A stretch of 64,000 bases of DNA from Spongilla lacustris (Eukaryota > Porifera > Demospongiae > Spongillida > Spongillidae): NCBI GenBank assembly GCA_949361645.1, contig OX442433.1, positions 5,759,516 to 5,823,515 on the forward strand, read 5' to 3'. Shown here piece after piece: positions 34,701 through 44,155 of the stretch; positions within the stretch are counted from its first letter, which is position 1, and every line of letters starts with the position of its first letter. The notes beneath the pieces were generated by a model. That model ran no database searches, was not told the origin of the DNA, and saw only the letters and a program-made list of their open reading frames with translations. The position numbers and the translations under genes are program-made.

Positions 34701-37700
34701 CCTGGGGAGAGTCCCTGAAGCTGATGAGTCAAACTGGCTTCTTAAGTTCCTTACAGACCTTTCCAAAGGACACTATCAATGAAGAGACAGTCGAGCTGCT
34801 CGCTCCATACTTTAACATGGAAGACTACAACTTGGAAAATGCAAAGAAGGTGTGTGGTCAAGTTGCTGGACTTTGCTCCTGGACGAAGGCAATGGCATCA
34901 TTCTACTCAGTGAACAAGGAGGTGCTTCCCCTGAAGGCCAACTTGGCCAAGCAGGAGGTGCGCTTTGGTAAGGCCCAAGCAGAGCTGGCAGAGGCCAATG
35001 CTGCCTTAGAAGCAAAGGAGCGTGAGGTGGCGGTGGTGAGGGCCATGTACGAGGAGGCCATGAGGAAGAAGCAGGTTCTTATAGACGATGCAGAGACTTG
35101 TCGCAGAAAGATGAAGGCAGCTTCTACTCTGATTCAAGGTCTTGGAGGAGAGAAGGTCCGCTGGACCCAGCAAAGCAAGGAGTTTGAAGCACAAATTTCA
35201 AGGTACATGCATGTAGATAATAATGCTGTGTGCATGATATTACCGACTTTTTTTTTCTTTCTTTGATATTTCAGACTGGTTGGAGATGTCCTGCTAGCTT
35301 CTGGCTTTCTGTCGTATTGTGGTCCCTTTAATCAAGAGTTCAGAGGACAGCTTTTGGATGGATGGAAGAAAGAACTGAAAAACCGAAAGATACCTGTGTC
35401 AGACAACATGAATCTTATCGACATGCTGACAGATTCTGTCACGATTGCTGAATGGAACCTCCAGGGCCTTCCCAATGATGAACTCTCAGTCCAGAACGGC
35501 ACCATTGTGACAAAGGCAACACGCTACCCTCTTCTGATTGATCCCCAGGGTCAGGGCAAGCTGTGGATCAAGAAGAAAGAGGCTGCAAAAGAACTGAAGG
35601 TCACAACACTGAACAACAAGTACTTCCGTAACACACTAGAAGACAGCCTCTCCCTGGGCTACCCACTGCTGATAGAGGATGTGGAGCAAGATCTGGACCC
35701 TGCTTTGGATAACGTGCTAGACAAGAATTTTATCAAAGCTGGCACATCGTTTAAGGTATATAACTTTGGCATTGCAACAATCGCTGACATTCGTACAACA
35801 TCTCAACCCAACAGGTCAAGGTTGGAGACAAAGAGGTGGATGTGATGAGTGGGTTTATGTTGTATATCACCACCAAGTTACCCAATCCTTCATACACACC
35901 TGAGGTGAGGAAGTGGACCTTATGACTTTGTATTAATCCCTCTGGACCACATTACTTAACCCTGTGATTACTTACGCCTCATACCTCTCATTAACCCAGC
36001 CTCTCATATCTCATTAACCCGGTTTTTAGTTTATTCTTCGTGCTTTTATTCACATGTATCTCTCCTCTCTCCTCTCTCTCCCATTCGCCAGGTATATGCG
36101 CGCACTTCAGTCATTGACTTCACTGTGACCATCAGAGGTCTGGAGGACCAGCTGCTTGGACGTGTCATCCTCACAGAGAAGCAGGAGCTGGAAGCCGAGA
36201 GGGTGAAGCTGATGGAGCAGGTGACTGCAGATAAGCGGAAGATGAAGGAGCTGGAGGACAACCTGCTCTACAGGCTCACCAGCACCAAGGGGTCCCTGGT
36301 GGATGACGAATCCCTCATTGAGGTGCTGCAGACCACAAAGACCACCTCAGAAGAGGTCACCAAGAAGCTGATCGTGGCTGCAGAGACAGAGAAGAGCATC
36401 ACGGGGGCCAGAGAGGAGTACAGACCTGTGGCCACACGCGGCTCTGTCCTGTACTTCCTAATCGTTGAAATGTCTGTAGTCAACGTCATGTACCAGACCT
36501 CACTCCAGCAGTTCCTGGTCATCTTTGACTTCTCCATGTCTCGTTCGGCCAAGTCTCCCGTCACTGTCAAGCGTATCGCCAATATCATAGAGTACCTGAC
36601 CTATGAGGCTTTCAAGTACAGCATCCGAGGACTGTACGAGGAGCACAAGTTTCTCTTCACCCTTCTCCTGACCCTCAAGATCGAGAGGCAGAAGGGGAAC
36701 GTCAAACACCACGAGTTCCAGACCCTGATCAAGGGAGGGGCTGCCTTGGACCTTAAGGCGGTCCAACCGAAGCCTGCCAAGTGGATCACAGATGTCACCT
36801 GGCTGAACCTGGTGGAGCTGAGCAAGCTACCCCAGTTCACAGAAATTTTAAATCAGGCATGTTGGCATTTGTGCATGTACAATCCTGCCATTGAGGTCAT
36901 CTGTTACTCCTTTGTGTCATACAGATAGCACGCAATGACAAGGCGTGGAAGACATGGTTTGATGCTGAGGCACCAGAGGATACTCCCATACCTGATGGAT
37001 ACTCTACACTGGACACATTTAAAAAGTTGCTGTTGATAAGGTAGTAGCTCAAATAACATTTTTTACAAGACTTAGTGATGACTTAACGTTGATTCAGGTC
37101 CTGGTGCCCAGACCGTACAGCAGCCCAGGCACGTAAGTACATAGCAGAAGCCATGGGAGTGAAGTTTGCCGAGGGAGTGATCCTGGACATGGAGAAAGTG
37201 TGGGAGGAGTCCAATGCTCGTGTCCCCATGACATGCTTCCTGTCCATGGGGTCTGACCCAACCAATGCTATCGACAACTTGTCCAGAAAGAAGGAGCTAA
37301 GTAAGTGCTTATTGTTGGCAGCACATGTGGTGACCAGATCCAACTATAGCCTATGATGCTGTGTCCATGGGCCAGGGGCAAGAGGTACACGCAAGAAGGT
37401 TTCTCCAACAGCACCAGACCCAGGTAAATCAAGATGCATGAAAAAGAGGCTAGCATTTCATCTCTCTCCCTCTCTTCCTCTCCCCTCCCTCCCTCTCCCT
37501 CCCTTCCTCCTTCCTCCCACTCACATACAGGGAGGATGGGTGCTGCTACAGAACACACACCTGTGCCTGGACTTCCTTGATGAGGTGCTTCAGTCTGTGC
37601 TAGAGACACCAAACGTCAACCCAACCTTCCGCCTGTGGCTGACGACAGAGGTCCACCCCAAATATCCCATCAACCTGCTCCAGGCCTCCATCAAGTACAC

Positions 37701-39527
37701 CTTTGAGCCCCCTCAAGGTGTGAAGGCTGGCCTGAAGAGGACCTACACCAACACCTCCCAGGAGCAGCTGGACTACTCCAACCTGCCCCAGTGGAAGCCA
37801 TTGCTATACTGCATAGCCTTCCTGCACACAACAGTTCAGGAGAGACGTAAGTTTGGTCCTCTCGGTTGGAACATCCCCTACGAGTACAACCAGGGAGATT
37901 ACAATGCTAGCACACAATATGTGATGAACATGCTGGATGCCTTGGATTTGAAAAAGGTGTGTGCAAGTGTGCGCACATGCATGCTTGTGTGATGTGTGTG
38001 TGTGTTTTGTGTGTATATATATGTCTGCATGTACACGTAGACTCTATAGTATTCACCTTCTTTCTAGGGGATATCCTGGGGAGCAACGCAGTACATGATT
38101 GGAGAGATTCAATATGGAGGAAGGGTCACAGATGACTATGATAAGAGGCTCCTCAACACATATGCAAGGGTATGTTACTCTCTGTCTCTTCAGAATCATT
38201 TACTCCTTTTTAAATCAGCTGTGGTTCAATGATGGGATCTTCAAGAACACCTTTATGTTCTACAAAGGCTATGGGCTGCCCGTGTTCAAGACAGTGAAAG
38301 ATTACATGGACTACATCGAAAATCTGCCCCTTGTGGACACACCCGAAATATTTGGCCTCCACATCAATGCAGACATCACGTGAGGATCACATGATCTGCA
38401 CACCTGAGCACTGCTCACAGTTGGAAATCCTTGCTTCCTCAGTTACCAGAGCAACACTGCCAAGGCCTGTCTAGACACCATGCTTTCCATCCAGCCAAAG
38501 GAGAGTGCAGCTGGAAGTGGAGAAACCAGGGAGAGTGTCGTAAGCAAGCAGGCAGCCGAGATGCTTGCTAAGCTCCCTGCAAACTACCTTCCCCATGAGG
38601 TAAACACATCTCAAGTGACCCATGTGCATGCACCCCTAGGATGAGCTTGCTGATACCTGGGCTTAGGTGAGGGAGAGGCTCAAGAAGATGGGCAGCATTG
38701 CTCCCATGAACATCTTCCTGAAGCAGGAGATTGACCGCATGCAGAGGGTCATCACCTTGGTGCGCAACACACTGCAGGACCTCCAGCTGGCCATCGAAGG
38801 CACCATCATCATGAGCGAGGTGAGAGCCAAGGCCCGTGCTCTGCTGCTGATGTCATCCACCTCTCTCTTCAGAACCTCAGGGATGCCCTTGACTGTATCT
38901 ATGATGCCAAGGTGCCTAAACTATGGGGCAAGGTAGCCACTGCATTGTATGTGCTGGGCATTTTGTAAACTGAACCCTGTACTGCAGATCTCCTGGGAGT
39001 CAACCACCATTGGCTTCTGGTATACAGATCTACTTGAGAGAGATGCACAGTTCAGGACATGGATATTTGACGGTCGTCCTAATGTATTCTGGATGACTGG
39101 CTTCTTTAACCCCCAAGGTTTCATCACGGCCATGAGACAGGAGGTGACCAGAGCGCACAAGGGCTGGGCACTGGATGGTGTCGTGGTGTTCAATGAGGTC
39201 ACAAAGATGTCCAAAGATGAGGTGACCGCACCTCCTCCAGAGGGTGTTTACATACATGGCCTGTTCTTGGACGGGGCAGGATGGGACAGGCGCAACGCTA
39301 GGCTGTGTGATGCCACCCCCAAAGTTCTGTTCACAATGGTACCAGTGATACATATGTACGCCATTAACAGCAAGGATCCCCAAGACCCCAAGCTGTACAA
39401 GTGCCCTGTGTACAAAAAACCTCGCAGGACAGACCTCACCTATATCACACCACTCCTGCTTAAGACTGTGCAGAGTCCTGACTACTGGATCCTCCGTGGA
39501 GTTGCCTTGCTCTGCGACACTAAATAA
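20492..39527 (+). CDS. DNAH5/8: Axonemal outer-arm dynein heavy chain, DNAH5/DNAH8 type (whole gene)
   Basis: A complete 41-exon gene; my exon lengths sum to 13,836 nt, 4,611 residues plus stop, in phase throughout and close to human DNAH5 (about 4,620). It is the force-generating ATPase of ciliary outer dynein arms (gamma-chain group), walking on the B-tubule microtubule. Four P-loops are visible: GPAGTGKT (1964-1971, AAA1), GPTGTGKT (2246, AAA2), GEQGTAKT (2579, AAA3) and GVGGSGKQ (2943, AAA4). Residue-level similarity along the whole length is to DNAH5/DNAH8 rather than to inner-arm chains. The start at 20492 ([10 protein letters not shown]) leads in phase into [20 protein letters not shown], matching the family N-terminus. 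It ends ...[10 protein letters not shown], the usual dynein C-terminus. Two introns use GC donors (22953 and 36857). A motile cilium function is inferred from the family. Confidence 0.96.
21655..21768. repeat. (CA)n microsatellite in a dynein intron
   Basis: An interrupted CA run filling much of the dynein intron 21536-21781, just upstream of the exon 5 acceptor. Confidence 0.95.
26620..26802. repeat. AT-rich ATTATA repeat in a dynein intron
   Basis: TTATAATTA-type units that are self-complementary and could fold back, filling the intron 26592-26818. Confidence 0.85.
29486..30858 (+). CDS. DNAH5/8: Dynein end of linker and AAA1, exons 20-24
   Basis: Exons: 29486-29647, 29699-29923, 29994-30533, 30599-30685, 30751-30858 (residues 1759-2132). 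AAA1 is the main ATPase site. It has an intact Walker [11 protein letters not shown], the [18 protein letters not shown] block, the Walker B-type [10 protein letters not shown], sensor I ([11 protein letters not shown] in exon 23) and the RVKLASCGF block. No catalytic residue appears changed. The straight reading past exon 22 hits an intron of 65 bp, which is why exon 23 is easily missed. Confidence 0.94.
30915..33106 (+). CDS. DNAH5/8: Dynein AAA2-AAA3, exon 25
   Basis: A single 2,192-nt exon (residues 2133-2863), by far the largest in the gene. It contains AAA2 with GPTGTGKT (2246-2253), the conserved block [20 protein letters not shown], the Walker B-like [20 protein letters not shown], and AAA3 with GEQGTAKT (2579-2586) followed by [23 protein letters not shown]3's nucleotide state gates motor release in dyneins. 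In many dyneins AAA2 binds ATP without hydrolysis; the Asp in place of Glu after LVLD fits that. Confidence 0.94.
33163..35202 (+). CDS. DNAH5/8: Dynein AAA4, stalk and microtubule-binding domain, exons 26-28
   Basis: Exons: 33163-33232, 33295-33867, 33926-35202 (residues 2864-3503). AAA4 has GVGGSGKQ (2943-2950) and [17 protein letters not shown]. Exon 28 carries the antiparallel coiled-coil stalk: a heptad-rich [19 protein letters not shown] run leading out, and [20 protein letters not shown] leading back. The microtubule-binding domain lies between them at about residues 3285-3405 ([17 protein letters not shown] through [16 protein letters not shown]). Confidence 0.93.
35275..39527 (+). 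CDS. DNAH5/8: Dynein AAA5-AAA6 and C-terminal domain, exons 29-41
   Basis: Exons: 35275-35755, 35815-35904, 36092-36856, 36925-37040, 37098-37300, 37350-37423, 37531-37956, 38068-38169, 38219-38379, 38443-38599, 38667-38819, 38873-38932, 38988-39527. Recognisable family blocks include [58 protein letters not shown] (AAA6), [33 protein letters not shown] and [18 protein letters not shown]. Exon 31 ends at a second GC donor (AATCAG|GCATGT), required to join in phase with ATA-GCA at 36925. Exon 34 is joined through CTA-A|GTAAGT and CTATAG|CC. Short introns of 49-120 bp dominate. Confidence 0.92.
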
Positions 39528-39624
39528 TACATACATGTACATGTAGTTGTTGAAGTGATATTTTTATGCACCAGTAACTGTAGAAGTACACATTCATTGT
39601 AAATGCTTAGCATATGGAGAAATA

Positions 39625-41542
39625 TTACAGTTTGGGCAGTTTCTTTCTAAGCTCGTGCATCAACCATATAGCAAAACTGAGCAGTACCAAGGATGATGAC
39701 TGGTGGGCTGATGCAAGTGACACTGGAACGTGGCAAAGTAGTGTTGAGATGCCCAATCCCACCTGTGAGGAAAACTTATCCCACCTGAGGGTACACAACT
39801 TAATAAACCTTACCTGAACAAAGGCCATGGCAGTCACACAATTGAGGGCGAGGCAGGCTCTAGAGGTAAGTGCGACACCTCTTGCCAATGCCCAGGTGCC
39901 AACAATGAATGCAAGAGTTGTGGTGCCCTGTGATTGAAATGGTTTTTAACAAGAGAGGCCAGAGTTTTAGTAACAGGCTAGGGTACGTGCCAAGAGAAGC
40001 AACTGGATACAGGAGGAGGATGCTACATATTAAAGGCATCGGAACAAATTTAAAACAGGGGGAGCGGAAGAGGTAGTCATTAATCATATTCATGAAACTA
40101 TTAATTACATAAGATAATGCAGTGGTTGTATGCCTAGAGTGCACCAAAAAAGGTTGTCCTACATTCATCAAGTGAATGGCAATCTTTGTGAGATCTAAAT
40201 TGTCCGCTTTAATTCATTCAATATTAGCACTCCGCATTCCTTTATTATTGCCCCATGGCAAACTCACAAGCAGACGGTGTTGAAACTGTACAGTGGTAGG
40301 ATTGTTGAAGAAGTTTTTGATCTTTGGAGACATTGCCAGGATGTCCTCGGGTATCCATCTGCCCGCCATCTTGGGAAATGAGTTATACACCAGACCAGCA
40401 TCCAGGCCTGCCACAAATGCTCCTATGGAAGCAGCAGTGAAATATATATAAAGGAGCAAGATAAAAATATTGGACACATAAAACTCTCGACGTACCTGAC
40501 AAGGCCGTTACAAACACCATGGCAACAGTTCCATGAGCAAGACTTCTTAACCTTTTCAAGTGAGGGCTTGCAGCCTTCAAAGGAAGATGGTTAAAGATGT
40601 CTGGGAAGAGGAGGAGGAGGGGGGGGGGGGGGTATGCACACAACATGCACCTGGAGCGTTGGAGGTGACAGGATCCCAAGTGTGGTGTACAGCATGGAAG
40701 AATATATCACCAGTGCTGTTCCCAGGTGCGCTGCCAAACGGTGCTGGCTAACACGAGGAACGTCTGTTGACTCAGAAATGTCCTGAAGGCCACTCTTCAC
40801 CATGTACCAACCTAGGACTCCCTGACACAACGAACACATCAATATCTGGTAACAGGATGAGGATAACTCACCTGGAAACCTATCAGTACAGCATACACGC
40901 CAGCACGTGCTTTCATGGGCTTAGAAAACCAACCCTTTGCCCAGAAGAATGCAGCTGGAAGCAGGAATACCATCCCTGTGGTTCTGCCCCACATGCGGTG
41001 CACATATTCCATGTAGAAGATGCGCTTGAATTCGTCCAAGTTCATGGAATGATTTACACTACAAATCTCTGTTACATGTAACTGCCAACTCAAAGGTACT
41101 TGCACTCACTATTTGAACTGCGGTGATTGTTTATATTTATCAAACTCGTCTTCCCAATCCTTTTGAGTGCGAGGCGGTTTTATTCCTTTGACAAGATCCC
41201 ACCGTACAATACTCAATCCAGACTCTGTCAATCTAGTAATGCCACCTATTGAATAAACGGTTATGTGTAATAATATCATATACCTAGACCAAAACAAGCC
41301 TCACCAATGACTACAGCCCCAGCTACCATCCCACTGCAACCTAGCAGCCAGTAGCCAACGACCTTGCGCCCCTTATCGCTAACTTCAGTTGTGTTCCATC
41401 TTCTTAGAGCTGCTGTCTGTCTCTGTGCAAAGCGTGCAGCATACAGAGCTTGGGAACCCTTTAGTAAGAAGTATAAAGTAACTGAAACAGTCGCCACCCA
41501 ATGCAAGTCGAACCCTGGCCCGAAATGCGCCGAAAACGCCAC
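39625..41542 (-). CDS. COX15: COX15, haem A synthase
   Basis: Eight minus-strand exons in phase: 41542-41305, 41245-41110, 41058-40872, 40821-40651, 40574-40496, 40422-40268, 39927-39814, 39762-39625; 405 residues (human about 410). It is a mitochondrial inner-membrane enzyme that oxidises the C8 methyl of haem O to the formyl of haem A for cytochrome oxidase. Diagnostic blocks: [29 protein letters not shown] (haem-ligand His145), [49 protein letters not shown] (His319) and a His380 in SLASAHQSS. Several hydrophobic membrane helices follow. The N-terminus is odd: an ATG at 41567 in another frame encodes a better-looking Ala/Arg-rich presequence ([18 protein letters not shown]) than the in-frame ATG at 41542, so a tiny unannotated intron or a sequence error is possible. 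Confidence 0.93.
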
Positions 41543-41683
41543 CAGCAGCTGCCCTCAATGCGGCCATGCTTCCTCGTACCCAGACATTACGTTACGAGTG
41601 CCCAGACCATAAAACGTACTACACAAAACTGCGATTAAAAAAAAAAAATATCTATATATGCACACATAATCTATTTGAGTTGT

Positions 41684-44155
41684 TTAATGCTCCGGCTGAG
41701 CTCCAGATGCAGGCACTGTGCCCGTGCCCTTTTCAGCTACTGGTGGTGTCTCTTTGCCGCACAGTTCAGTATTTGTTGAGCTAATCTGAAGTGAGTTGGC
41801 CAACTCAGACGGCACTTTTGGCAATGTGTCGCTCTCTTTCTTTGGTTCTTCTTGTGCTACAGTATTGCCCAACACTGCAGTTTTTTGGTTTTCTGTAACA
41901 TTACCGGCACCATCACTATGCCTATCAGTCTGTTTACTATGCTCCAAAGTCTGCCCGTCCTGACTCTTGTCATGTGACTGTGGCTCCTCCAAAGCCTTCT
42001 CATCCTGGCCCTTCTCACGCGGCTTCGGTTTAGGTTTGGTTTTAGGTGTGGTGCTTTGCGGTGCTGCCTCACTGCTGACCTGTGCTGAGGGTGACAGTGG
42101 AGCCCCATCCTCATTGACCTTCTGCAAAGGAGATGTAAACAAGATGTAAACAGGATGCAACAAATATGGGTGGTACCTTCAGGGTTGGCCTTCCTTTCTT
42201 TAGGACATTAGCTAACTCGACCACCATGTGTGGAGCTGGCCCAGATATTGGTCGACGAGGAAGGTCCTTCGCAGGTTCCAGAGAAGTCTCCCCTGCTGTT
42301 GCTTCCTGCTCACTCTGATAAACATGGGACGATTCAAAGGTGGTATAAAAAGTAATAAAATTCCCTCACCGTGCTGTGGTGAGGCTTTTCTTTCACTGGT
42401 GGTGGAACCTTGTGTGCCGATTCTGGGGTCTTCGTACTGATTGGCTCCACTACCTGTGGTACTACCTTATCTGCCACATCAGCCAGCTGCATAGGCTTTG
42501 AAGATGTGTCCACTTTGTCGGCCACCTGAGGAGATATCTTTGTTCCGTCCACCGTTTCTGATACCTGAGTAGCTGTTTTATTGATTGTTGCATCTCCTGC
42601 TTGTTGTGCAGGCTGTGGAGCACCTTCAGGTTCTGTTGGAGGCTTCTTGGCAACGTCTGGAAGAGTAGATTCTGCTACCTCTTGGACCTTGGGTTCAGGA
42701 CTTGGAGTCGTTGAGGGCTGTCAGGGGATTTTTTTTATAAAGGGGGGGGGGGGGGGGGGGAGGAGGGGATTAGAACACTGCATCCAGAAATTTCGCTTAG
42801 TATTACATCTGATCCAGCTGATGTCTCTGCTATTTGAGCCTTGTGTTCAGGGCTGTCCTTTGGTTTACCTAAAAACTTGGACAGGCTATGGCTTGTCCAA
42901 GGAGGAGGTCAGGAGTAAAGTGTCTACATTGTATAGCATAAAGGTATTCCCCCATTAAGGTACCCATTACCCCCTACACAAAAAATGTATACGTAAACAC
43001 AGAAGGAAGCAAAAGTGCAGACACACATAACAATATCCAATCTGTGCAGTACCTATTTCGAACAGATGGGTTTTTGCTTTTAGCATCCCCTTCATCTTCG
43101 GCACCCTTTTCTGACTTAGATGTCTTTTCTTTCTCACTTTTCTTTTCCTTTTCACTCTTCTTCTCTTTCTCCTTCTCCTTCTCTTTCTCTTTCTTCTTCT
43201 CTTTCTCCTTCTCTTTCTCTTTCTCTTTCTCCTTCTCTTTCTCTTTCTCTTTCTCTTTATCCTTATCCTTCTCCTTTTTACTAAACAGACGAGATATTGT
43301 TCCTCCTTTTTTGGGAAGGGTTCCTGACCCCTTAGCAACACTGTCTGACCCCTTAGCAACACTGTCTGACCTGGCCAAATGATGAAATGCAATAATAATA
43401 CAAGTACATTTTTACACACAGACAATAACATGGCAGGGGTACCTGAAAAACAGGACCTTTATCAGCACAACAAACATACATGTACATGTACATATTGTAC
43501 ATGTTGAAAGTGGGTGAGATCAACTGTGGGGACTTACTGCTGAAGTTCAGCAGCACGATTGCTGGCTGTAGGCTGTGTGGATGCACTTGCCGTGTCCTGT
43601 TTTGGTATGGAATCCTGGAGCTTTGATGTCGAGTCCTGTGATGACTGGAGCTTTGATGTCGAGTCCTGTGATGATTGGAGCTTTGATGTCGAGTCCTGTG
43701 ATGATTGGAGCTTCAATGCAGAATCCTGCGACGACAGTCCTGTTGGTTCAGTGGGAGCAGATGCGGTGGACTTAGACCCACTTTCATCATCGATGGGTGG
43801 CTGGGTCACTACTGGACCCTCATCAGTGCTCTCAGTTGAGGTGAGGAGTGTGCCCTGCTTGTGCAAGCGGGCGGGCTTTGGGCGGGACTTTCCCAAGTGT
43901 TGAAGGGCCACGCCTTCGGTGGCCAAAGGTTCACTAGGGAGCTCTAATCAGGACAAATGTACATTTCAAAGCCGGCAGCACTGTGCTCAAACACAAGCCA
44001 CAACCTGACTCATTCTCATTGTTGTCTTTTCTAGTCCTCTTCTTCCTCACACCTGGTGTTTCCTCTTCCTTCACTCTGAAGGTGAAACGTCTAGAGACTA
44101 CCCTGTCTGGTTCGGCAGCACTATCAGGCTGCTTCTTAGACTTCAGCAGCTGCAG
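41684..44155 (-). CDS. CARMIL: CARMIL exons 25-31, disordered tail with capping-protein-interaction motif
   Basis: Exons: 44155-44005, 43943-43538, 43370-43053, 42885-42807, 42717-42370, 42314-42177, 42121-41684 (residues 864-1488). The motif LQHLGKSRPK at residues 927-936 (43905-43876) matches the CARMIL CPI consensus LxHxTxxRPK except for Gly in the Thr position. The tail is low-complexity: three or four copies of SSQDSTSKLQ, a doubled SDSVAKG, a charged Lys-Glu run of about 45 residues (KEKEKE...), then Pro/Lys/Glu-rich sequence ending GAQPEH. The 79-nt exon at 42885 (LSKFLGKPKDSPEHKAQ) is inferred from phase and is the least certain. Confidence 0.82.

Noticed and set aside
35755..35845. 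Extension of the dynein exon 29 frame to 35845
   Set aside because: Consensus donor at 35756 and acceptor before 35815 restore the conserved [10 protein letters not shown] junction.
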